The notes below the pieces were generated by a model that ran no database searches, had not been told where the DNA came from, and saw only the letters and a program-made list of their open reading frames with translations. The position numbers and the translations under genes are program-made. A DNA stretch of 5,068 bases from Microcaldota archaeon (GTDB lineage Archaea > Micrarchaeota > Micrarchaeia > Micrarchaeales > CABMGC01). Positions 1 through 5,068 of the stretch are shown here, in pieces; position 1 is the stretch's first letter; each line of letters opens with the position of its first letter. The stretch spans positions 1 through 5,068 of the forward strand of contig JASHTL010000099.1 of assembly GCA_030040595.1 (NCBI GenBank). Direction: 5' to 3'.

Positions 1-182
1 GAGGTGAATATTATTGTTGAGTCGCCGAAGGCCCTGAGGTCGCTGTTCACGCTGCTCAGTATGAAAACGAGAATGACCATGGTTACGGTGGTCAACGCCA
101 CCGGCACAAGGACGTGCTTCCTGTTGCGCCTATGCCTCTCCGTCCTGTACCTCTTCATGTCGAATTTCTCAAGAAGGTTCAT
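1..182 (-). CDS. Partial membrane-anchored protein, N-terminal part only
   Basis: Product not recognised. This is the 5' part of a leftward gene; 60 codons plus two bases are visible before the window ends. From the ATG at 182-180 the protein has a short N-terminus, a very basic stretch (MKRYRTERHRRNRKH, about residues 9-23), one strongly hydrophobic helix (about 24-42, VLVPVALTTVTMVILVFIL) and then SSVNSDLRAFGD and onward. The positive-inside pattern suggests a cytoplasmic N-terminus, with the rest of the protein outside. Codon use (AGG, ATA, GAG, many C/G third positions) matches the other genes. The frame stays open upstream to a TGA at 345-347, with a possible TTG start at 320. I prefer 182 because G+C at third positions falls from roughly 78% downstream of it to about 50% upstream. 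A plus-strand ORF over the same DNA (4-366) is rich in Arg, Cys and Ser and looks like a shadow. The gene is divergent from the ATPase cluster. Confidence 0.6.
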   Translation of the reverse strand, partial: MNLLEKFDMKRYRTERHRRNRKHVLVPVALTTVTMVILVFILSSVNSDLRAFGDSTIIFT

Positions 183-201
183 GAGCAGCCATCTCAATCC
201 G

Positions 202-212
202 GGTTTATCTAG
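202..212 (-). promoter_or_regulatory. Possible TATA-like box for the left-edge minus-strand gene
   Basis: Read on the minus strand, CTAGATAAACC follows an A-rich GCAAA that could be a BRE. Its centre lies about 25 bases upstream of the preferred ATG at 182, which would give a leaderless transcript. The match to the archaeal TATA consensus is only partial, so this is weak support for both the promoter and the start. Confidence 0.25.
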
Positions 213-387
213 TTTGCGGTTTGTTGGCAGGGCAGTAGGCAGAATCAGAACCGCATGCTTAGTTCCAGCAGTCACCGACTCTGCCAAGGTCTCCGAATCA
301 GTCAGAATGGTTCCATGCAACGCCAGGGTGCCTCTTTTCTTGGCTCAAAAACACAAAGCCTGTTGATAAAATTGTTCAAAAAGAGAA

Positions 388-397
388 TTAATAAATA
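388..397 (+). promoter_or_regulatory. Candidate TATA box for the ATPase-VWA cluster (upstream option)
   Basis: TTAATAAATA lies behind a purine-rich run (AAAAAGAGAA) that could act as a BRE. Its centre is about 36 bases upstream of the GTG at 429, so transcription would start near 420 with a very short leader. The box reads reasonably on both strands and could also serve a leftward transcript. It is the most TATA-like sequence before the cluster. Confidence 0.4.
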
Positions 398-410
398 GCA
401 GAAAAACGTA

Positions 411-421
411 ATTTTACTATA
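411..421 (+). promoter_or_regulatory. Alternative TATA box for the cluster
   Basis: ATTTTACTATA, preceded by GAAAAACG, is centred about 33 bases upstream of the in-frame ATG at 450. That spacing is close to the box-to-ATG distance of the gene at 4987. If this is the real promoter, the message would be leaderless or nearly so and translation would begin at 450 rather than at the GTG at 429. Confidence 0.3.
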
Positions 422-428
422 GCGGCAC

Positions 429-1883
429 GTGAATAAGAACGATGATTTAATGGAGCAATTCGAACAGGACTTGAAGATTCTTGAGGAGAGCGTGAGGACG
501 CACACTGCGGGATACATACACTCCACGCAGATGCTTGACTATACCGTAACGACCGGCCATGACGCCCAGAGCGCAAAGACATACGAGGTGCAGCTGGACC
601 TCAGGGACATGCTGATACTCAGTGCGATATCCGGAGCTGGCGTCATAATTACTGGAAACACGGGCGGAGGCAAGACCACGTTCGCAAAAGGTGTGGTCAA
701 TGCGATGTTTGGCGAGAACTTCGGATACCTGCAGATGGACGCTGAGTTCAGTTTGGGTCAGCTGAGGGACGTTCTATTCGGCACCATACAGGCAGGTGGA
801 AGGTTAAGCGAGGCGCAGACGGCCAATGTCCCAATAACCGCGCCTGCGGTGATAATAGACGAGTACAACAGGGCGCCTTCTGTGGTCACAAACAAGATCC
901 AGGGATTCCTGAGCCTGGAAACCATTACTTTCGATGGAGGCTTTACTGCGGTCCCAGGCGTGGTAATGCCTAACGGCAAGAGATACCAATGGAAACTGGC
1001 AACGATAAACGAGGGATCGGTATACGGAGGGGTGAATCCCATAGACAAAGCGAGCAGGGATAGGTTCGTGATAGAGATACCCATGGATGCGTTCCCTCCA
1101 AGCACGAGGGACAATATACAAAGGGACGCGCAGGAATCCCATGAGTACAACTACGAGGCAACAAGATCCACTCTCGACCTGAGGGACCATGTTTTCAGGC
1201 TCTATGAAGCTGTTGAAAGCATGGAGATGGATCCCATAGTAACGAGGTTCAGTGCATATCTGCTGAACAAGAACAATTGCTATAGGTCCCCCGAGGGCAC
1301 GAAGCTGATGTTCGATAACTTCACCACGCAGATATGCCAAGGCACCGATGGAAGGGGAGAGTGTGAGGCATACGGACCCTTCGGCCATGTCTGTGGCGAG
1401 GTAGGCGCACCTTCCGGAAGAGAGAAGGGCAGGATAGCTATGTTCGCAAAGGCGCTTGCGCTTTACAGGAGATACAAGTTCCCTGATACCCCGAGAACAG
1501 TAACCATGGCAGACTATATGGCCACGGTGCAGTTCGGACTATACCACAAGCTCGAGATCTCGCCAGGGTGGATTGAGAAATATGGAGGCGGGAGCAGCTG
1601 GGAAGCCACCAGAGTAGCCATGAACCAGATAGAGATGAGATTCATGGAGTCACTCAAGGCACTGCAGCCTATCGAAGAGAAGTCGGCGCGCGGGGAGCAA
1701 CTCACCGCACAGGACAAGATGGACATACAGGCAGTGTTTATAAGGGATCCGTCGATGGGCGAGATACCTGACATGAGAGATATTTACCGCAGAGAATTGG
1801 GTGGAAGGAGGATAAACGAGAGCGAAGCAGTACCTGTCTGCATAACACCCAGCAGGAACGGCGCAAGGCGTGTCAGGGTCTGA
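429..1883 (+). CDS. MoxR-family AAA+ ATPase with Cys/His-rich insert
   Basis: A cytoplasmic AAA+ ATPase of the MoxR group (which includes CbbQ/NirQ- and CobS-like proteins), expected to hydrolyse ATP as a ring and remodel partner proteins. Motifs, numbered from the GTG: Walker A GNTGGGKT (76-83); Walker B VIIDEYNR (141-148), followed by the MoxR-like APSVVTNKIQGFL helix; sensor 1 ATINEG (191-196, N193); arginine-finger region SRDRF (209-213); and a sensor-2/lid region, GAPSGRE (326-332) and RIAMFAKALALYRRYK (335-350), resembling the MoxR GASPRA segment. Just before sensor 2 is an insert with C303, C312, H320 and C322 (C-x8-C-x7-H-x-C), a possible metal site. A tail of about 100 residues after 380 makes the protein, at 484 residues, longer than typical 300-350-residue MoxR proteins. 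An ATG at 450 (seven codons later) is an equally plausible start. It is first in a tight cluster with the coiled-coil membrane protein and the VWA protein. The family is secure; the client is unknown. Confidence 0.93.
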   Translation: MNKNDDLMEQFEQDLKILEESVRTHTAGYIHSTQMLDYTVTTGHDAQSAKTYEVQLDLRDMLILSAISGAGVIITGNTGGGKTTFAKGVVNAMFGENFGYLQMDAEFSLGQLRDVLFGTIQAGGRLSEAQTANVPITAPAVIIDEYNRAPSVVTNKIQGFLSLETITFDGGFTAVPGVVMPNGKRYQWKLATINEGSVYGGVNPIDKASRDRFVIEIPMDAFPPSTRDNIQRDAQESHEYNYEATRSTLDLRDHVFRLYEAVESMEMDPIVTRFSAYLLNKNNCYRSPEGTKLMFDNFTTQICQGTDGRGECEAYGPFGHVCGEVGAPSGREKGRIAMFAKALALYRRYKFPDTPRTVTMADYMATVQFGLYHKLEISPGWIEKYGGGSSWEATRVAMNQIEMRFMESLKALQPIEEKSARGEQLTAQDKMDIQAVFIRDPSMGEIPDMRDIYRRELGGRRINESEAVPVCITPSRNGARRVRV

Positions 1884-1894
1884 CAGTAATTGCC

Positions 1895-1900
1895 AGGGGA
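1895..1900 (+). promoter_or_regulatory. Weak ribosome-binding site choosing ATG 1906
   Basis: AGGGGA sits five bases before the ATG at 1906. It only partly matches the archaeal GGAGGTGA, but no comparable purine run precedes the alternative GTG at 1870. It therefore favours a start 22 bases after the ATPase stop over a start overlapping it by 14 bases. Confidence 0.35.
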
Positions 1901-1905
1901 AGCAA

Positions 1906-2874
1906 ATGCGACTCAACGTTTTCAAGAGGGATCATACCGCTGGTGACACTGCATCACGTCATACCACTTTACTGGGCGTTAGCCCGGAGCAATCAGCGTC
2001 GATCTATGCCGCACTCAGAAGCCCCAGCCTTAGCAATGTTGTAAAGGCCGCCACGCAAGGCCAGGTGGAAGAGATTGATGAGAAGATAGACAAACTGAAG
2101 GAGGGGCTGGCACAGAAGAACGCTGCGATAAAGGACGCAAAGGAGGAACGGAAGGATAGGAGCCAACGTCTTAACAGAGCGATCGGGAAGGTAATCATGG
2201 CAGCATATCCAATGATGGTGCTACCTGGCGCGATGGGCATTCTTGCACAGGTCGAGTCGACCTATGCCTCGACGTTCCATGCCGCAGAGGTTGTGGCGGA
2301 GAAGAAGGCAATAAATGATTTGACAGAGGACATATACAAGGGCGACCGTGCGGTGATAAAGGAATCACACATTTCAGTTGGAAACAAGCATGACACGAAT
2401 ACGGTCTATTCTTTCCAGCAGGCCCATCATCTTGCAGTGAGGGTGTGGAACAGCCTTAACAATGATAAAAACAGCAACGGAGCTCCGCCGCTTCCCAATA
2501 ACTGGTGGCTGCTGAACAGGGCAACAAAGGGAGAACTGAACAAATCAATATCGATTGACGGGGGCGACGACGCGCTGATTTACACGTTCGCGTTTTCTGG
2601 CGGGGCTATGATTGGGACGGCGGTTGATATTGCAGTAATATACAGCACTTTCTTTTCTGCCGGGGCGAGCGGCACTGGGATAAAGAAGGCGTTCAGGAAG
2701 AATAAGGCTGCAAAGGAGGAGCTGGCCAGGGTTGAGGGAGACGCAAAGCCGCTTCAGGATGACCTCGCAAGACTGCAGAAGAGGAGGCAGGAGCTAACAG
2801 GGAATTATGATCCTGGAGAGAAGCAGAAAGCCTCTAGGACAAAAGAGCTGTTCAGGAAGCTCAGATACAGTTGA
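1906..2874 (+). CDS. Unrecognised membrane protein with two coiled coils
   Basis: Not recognised as any known family. With the ATG start the protein has 322 residues. Visible layout: a polar N-terminus; a charged heptad-like coiled coil (about 52-92, with VEEIDEKIDKLKEGL); a hydrophobic helix (about 93-115, VIMAAYPMMVLPGAMGILA); a mostly polar region of about 105 residues with a WW pair at 200-201; a second hydrophobic stretch (about 223-250, rich in Gly/Ala, with one buried Asp); then a second Lys/Glu/Arg-rich coiled coil (about 260-298) and a basic C-terminus. This symmetry suggests both coiled coils lie in the cytoplasm and the middle region lies outside, but the opposite topology cannot be excluded. 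There is no signal peptide or enzymatic motif. GTG 1870 is an alternative start, overlapping the ATPase gene by 14 bases. Its position between the MoxR and VWA genes suggests co-transcription and a role as membrane anchor, adaptor or client of that pair (inference). Confidence 0.85.
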   Translation: MRLNVFKRDHTAGDTASRHTTLLGVSPEQSASIYAALRSPSLSNVVKAATQGQVEEIDEKIDKLKEGLAQKNAAIKDAKEERKDRSQRLNRAIGKVIMAAYPMMVLPGAMGILAQVESTYASTFHAAEVVAEKKAINDLTEDIYKGDRAVIKESHISVGNKHDTNTVYSFQQAHHLAVRVWNSLNNDKNSNGAPPLPNNWWLLNRATKGELNKSISIDGGDDALIYTFAFSGGAMIGTAVDIAVIYSTFFSAGASGTGIKKAFRKNKAAKEELARVEGDAKPLQDDLARLQKRRQELTGNYDPGEKQKASRTKELFRKLRYS

Positions 2875-2883
2875 TGTGGTGTA

Positions 2884-4881
2884 ATGGTGCCATTTAGAAG
2901 GGATAAAAAAGATCCGCAAGCCCCTGACGGGGAGAATCCGGTCCACGCAGCTACAGATGCGATGATAAGGCAGTACGCGTCTGAAAAGCACTGGGACACT
3001 ACGCACAGGATCAGCATATCGCACGATGCAAAGAAGGATTTCTTCGACGCTTCTACAAACAACAGGACATGGAAGACTGACATAAGCCTCGCTCCGGATT
3101 TCGAGACAAGGCAGGGTGAGATAGTCAGGGATGCCAAGCTCACCGTTACCGGTGATCCTGTACGGACTGCTATCACCGCCATGATGGACCACGAATACGG
3201 CCACTGGGGCGTATGCCCGCAGAACGTGGAGCAGGCAGAGATGATACTTGATGGGGTGAGCAGGGGCCTTGCGAGGCGCGGAATAGACGGCAGCCAGGTA
3301 ATGCAGCTCGGTCCGTATGTATCCAACATGTTCATGGACGTGCTCGTGAACGGAGTAAACTTCGAGAAGGAGCAGTTCACGGAGGGGCACACCATACTCA
3401 ACACCGACAGGGCGTATTTCGGACCCAAGTCGAAGAACGGGAAGAAACCCGGATACGAAGACTACTTCGGCATGTTCGTAGACGCGCAAGGCAAGCTTAC
3501 CGATTCGCCTGATGCAAGAGGACTGGCAGAGCGTTATGTGACAAACTACCAGAACATTGAAATCGATTGCGAACAGCTTCTCGCCTCAATAGTCGGCAGG
3601 CAGTATGCGCGCAAGGCCTTCGCTGGAGAACTTACGGAAACGGACAGGCAGGCGATCAGGAGGGGAATGAGGAATACCGCCGATTGGGCTGGCAGCGCAG
3701 AGGAATTCGCCAAGACGATAGCTCCGTACATAGAGGACAAGCTGGATGACGTAAAGAAGAATGTTCACCTCTCGCCAATGATGGCGGCAATGGCAGGAAA
3801 GACCGGCAAGGAGGGCCAGAATGGGCAGCAAGAGGGCAACGAAGAGCCTGGAGGCGGCCTTTCGCCGCAGGAGAAAGAGCAGATAAGGAAGGAGATAATC
3901 GAGGCAGGCGTAAAGAGGCTGGTGAAGGCGAATGGAGGCACACTTGCAGGGATAGATCCTGCCGATCTGCCTTACGCAATGTCCCACGAGGTATTTGACG
4001 AGATATACAGGCAGAAGGCGGACCAGATAGTAGTCGAGTTCAAGAAGGAGGGCGGAGACCAGGCAAGAATGACCCTCTTCCACATGGCGAAGAGAAGGCT
4101 CGACGATAGCGAGCCTATATCAGATCCCATGGCCTGGGGAAGCACCATATTCATCAACAAACCGGATGACCCTGAGAAGAAGATATGGCTTTTCAAGAAC
4201 ACCACGCCATACGATTTCAATGAGGAAGGACGATCAAGGACGGGAAGCTTCGAGAACATACTTTTCGCAGTGGACGTTTCGGGAAGCATGCAGTGGAGCA
4301 ACACTCCGCTTGATGAATCCCGTTACGACATGTGCATAAGGTCGATATACTCGGTGATAAACTACCTTGAGAAAACCAATACCGCACAGTATCTCAAATA
4401 TGGACTGATGCTCTTCAGCGATAACACCACATGGAGCGGCTGGGTTAGCTACGGTGACCTCATGAAACTCAAGAGGCAGCTCTTTGAGGGTTTCCAGGGC
4501 GGAGACACCATCATGGATCCCGATGTATTGAAGCAAGCTGTCAGCGAACAGAAAGACGGAAGATTCCTTACAATGATTACAAGCGACGGTGAGATAACGA
4601 ATTATGAACAGCTGCTGCCGATATTCATGGGGATTATCGCAAAACCAAATGATGTGGTGCTTATGCAGATAAGCAATATGAGCTCCTTCGGGGAGGGTTT
4701 GAGGCAGAGCGGGGCTGCGGTAGCACAGATAAACAGCCCGGAAGACCTTGTAGGCCTTAACCTTAGCATAATCGACTCAAGATATGGTCCCCATCAGGGA
4801 AACACCGTGGAGATAAAGAAGGCCCTCGAAGGTGAACAGGAGATGACGCGGGCCAGCAAGCCCCGCCCTATGCGGATCTGA
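2884..4881 (+). CDS. Metallopeptidase-like (HExxH) and VWA domain fusion protein
   Basis: A 665-residue soluble protein with two recognisable parts. The N-terminal part carries HEYGH (103-107), the HExxH zinc-protease motif, at the end of a helix (AITAMMDHEYGHWGVCP). About 40 residues on, NMFMDVLVN (148-156) resembles the helix that supplies the third zinc ligand in related predicted peptidases; D152 is the best candidate. A Gly/Gln/Glu-rich linker lies at about 303-328. The C-terminal VWA domain (about 458-630) has a complete MIDAS: DVSGS (464-468), T542 in GGDT, and D568 in TSDGE. No membrane helix or signal peptide is visible, so it is probably cytoplasmic. The ATG follows the previous stop by nine bases; GGTG at 2877-2880 is a poor ribosome site. 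Pairing with the upstream MoxR ATPase is typical of VWA proteins. Phage and archaeal CobT-like VWA proteins are the nearest comparison, but vitamin B12 chelatase function is unlikely from this context. VWA is secure; protease activity is inferred. Confidence 0.93.
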   Translation: MVPFRRDKKDPQAPDGENPVHAATDAMIRQYASEKHWDTTHRISISHDAKKDFFDASTNNRTWKTDISLAPDFETRQGEIVRDAKLTVTGDPVRTAITAMMDHEYGHWGVCPQNVEQAEMILDGVSRGLARRGIDGSQVMQLGPYVSNMFMDVLVNGVNFEKEQFTEGHTILNTDRAYFGPKSKNGKKPGYEDYFGMFVDAQGKLTDSPDARGLAERYVTNYQNIEIDCEQLLASIVGRQYARKAFAGELTETDRQAIRRGMRNTADWAGSAEEFAKTIAPYIEDKLDDVKKNVHLSPMMAAMAGKTGKEGQNGQQEGNEEPGGGLSPQEKEQIRKEIIEAGVKRLVKANGGTLAGIDPADLPYAMSHEVFDEIYRQKADQIVVEFKKEGGDQARMTLFHMAKRRLDDSEPISDPMAWGSTIFINKPDDPEKKIWLFKNTTPYDFNEEGRSRTGSFENILFAVDVSGSMQWSNTPLDESRYDMCIRSIYSVINYLEKTNTAQYLKYGLMLFSDNTTWSGWVSYGDLMKLKRQLFEGFQGGDTIMDPDVLKQAVSEQKDGRFLTMITSDGEITNYEQLLPIFMGIIAKPNDVVLMQISNMSSFGEGLRQSGAAVAQINSPEDLVGLNLSIIDSRYGPHQGNTVEIKKALEGEQEMTRASKPRPMRI

Positions 4882-4894
4882 ACTGCTAACAAGG

Positions 4895-4910
4895 GCGCAT
4901 ATACATGCGC
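4895..4910 (+). terminator. Perfect 6-bp hairpin after the VWA gene
   Basis: GCGCAT, a four-base loop ATAC, then ATGCGC form a perfect stem 13 bases after the VWA stop codon. Its place at the end of the cluster suggests a role in ending transcription or protecting the 3' end. No T-run follows it, and archaeal terminators usually rely on T-runs, so the terminator label is tentative; the palindrome itself is certain. Confidence 0.35.
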
Positions 4911-4950
4911 AAAGTGTCCATTTCCAGAGGTCATGACGCGCTACCAATGG

Positions 4951-4960
4951 GTTTAAATTA
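4951..4960 (+). promoter_or_regulatory. TATA-like box for the right-edge gene
   Basis: GTTTAAATTA is centred about 32 bases before the ATG at 4987, which fits an archaeal TATA box with a leaderless or nearly leaderless message. No Shine-Dalgarno sequence lies before the ATG. The first eight bases (GTTTAAAT) recur exactly 30 bases later, at 4981-4988, where they run into the start codon. The box gives the right-edge gene its own promoter, separate from the ATPase-VWA cluster. Confidence 0.5.
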
Positions 4961-4986
4961 GAGCTTGGGCAAGTACTATTGTTTAA

Positions 4987-5068
4987 ATGGCTAGCCAAGA
5001 GAACGCAACGGAAAGGAACGAGCATGCAAAGAAAGTGGAGCATGACGTAAAGAAGGTGGAGCAGGAAG
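4987..5068 (+). CDS. Partial charged coiled-coil protein, N-terminus only
   Basis: Product not recognised. Only 27 codons and one base are visible before the window ends. The start ATG is well placed behind a TATA-like box. The protein begins MASQENATERNEHAKK and continues as Lys/Glu/His-rich sequence with two consecutive seven-residue units, AKKVEHD (5026-5046) and VKKVEQE (5047-5067), that fit a coiled-coil heptad. The codons (AAG, GAG, AGG, GTG) match the neighbours. It is co-directional with the cluster but appears to have its own promoter. A functional link to the cluster cannot be judged from this fragment. Confidence 0.65.
   Translation, partial: MASQENATERNEHAKKVEHDVKKVEQE

Larger units (their letters stand above)
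183..428. other. Divergent intergenic region
   Basis: These 246 bases separate the leftward membrane-protein gene from the rightward ATPase cluster. The right-hand third (about 355-420) is markedly AT-rich and carries promoter-like boxes. The left-hand part (183-345) is less AT-rich and is open on the minus strand in frame with the left gene, so it may be an N-terminal extension of that gene started by TTG at 320; AGAGG at 335-331 could serve as its ribosome site. A 7-bp inverted repeat, TTGGCAG (224-230) and CTGCCAA (281-287), encloses a smaller GAAC/GTTC pair (248-251 and 262-265). I see no convincing RNA gene or other ORF here. Confidence 0.45.

Noticed and set aside
4..366. Plus-strand ORF of 120 codons opening at GTG 4
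   Set aside because: Its product is rich in Arg, Ser, Cys and Leu without domain character, and its codons do not match the neighbours. The minus strand gives a better protein with a basic tail and membrane helix.
183..428. tRNA, box C/D RNA or CRISPR repeats in the intergenic region
   Set aside because: No cloverleaf, no paired C and D boxes and no regularly spaced direct repeats are visible.
804..1388. Minus-strand ORF of 194 codons
   Set aside because: It is opposite the AAA+ core of the MoxR gene, including the Walker B and sensor 1 motifs, and has no recognisable domain.
2794..3489. Minus-strand ORF of 231 codons
   Set aside because: It lies across the end of the coiled-coil gene and the start of the HExxH-VWA gene, both well supported. 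Its product shows no motif, so it is an antisense shadow of a GC-rich coding strand.
4863..4875. CCGC/GCGG hairpin at the end of the VWA gene
   Set aside because: Only four base pairs, inside the coding sequence, and explained by the proline/arginine codons there. The 6-bp palindrome at 4895-4910 is the better candidate.
2884..4881. Cobaltochelatase subunit CobT, with the MoxR gene as CobS
   Set aside because: The AAA+ and VWA pairing resembles CobS/CobT, but no cobalamin gene is nearby and the HExxH domain and membrane partner do not fit the chelatase. A specific gene name is not justified.

Overview
The window looks archaeal. The genes lean on AGG for arginine, ATA for isoleucine and AAG/GAG. 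Gene starts lack strong Shine-Dalgarno sites, and AT-rich TATA-like boxes lie about 25-36 bases upstream of start codons, as expected of leaderless or short-leader transcripts. Base composition is moderate, around half G+C by eye. A DPANN archaeon (for example Micrarchaeota) or a member of the Thermoplasmata would fit, but nothing here fixes the taxon. There is no rRNA, tRNA, CRISPR array, transposase or insertion sequence.

Layout. The left edge (1-182) holds the 5' part of a minus-strand gene for a protein with a basic N-terminal tail and one membrane anchor; it runs out of the window. Positions 183-428 are a divergent intergenic region with TATA-like boxes. The core (429-4881) is a compact three-gene plus-strand cluster: a MoxR-type AAA+ ATPase, an unrecognised protein with two membrane segments and two coiled coils, and a 665-residue protein joining an HExxH metallopeptidase-like domain to a C-terminal von Willebrand factor A (VWA) domain with a complete MIDAS site. 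A 105-base gap (4882-4986) follows, with a perfect 6-bp hairpin and a good TATA-like box. The first 27 codons of another gene, a highly charged probable coiled-coil protein, run off the right edge.

How the genes may work together. MoxR ATPases typically pair with VWA proteins: the AAA+ ring supplies ATP-driven remodelling and the VWA protein, through its MIDAS metal, recruits the client or a subunit. Here the VWA partner also carries a probable zinc-protease site, and the gene between the two encodes a likely membrane scaffold. My working model is a membrane-associated, ATP-driven remodelling or proteolysis machine made of all three proteins. The ATPase and VWA calls are secure from motifs. 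The protease activity, membrane topology and shared complex are inference. This cassette is the most interesting item in the window.
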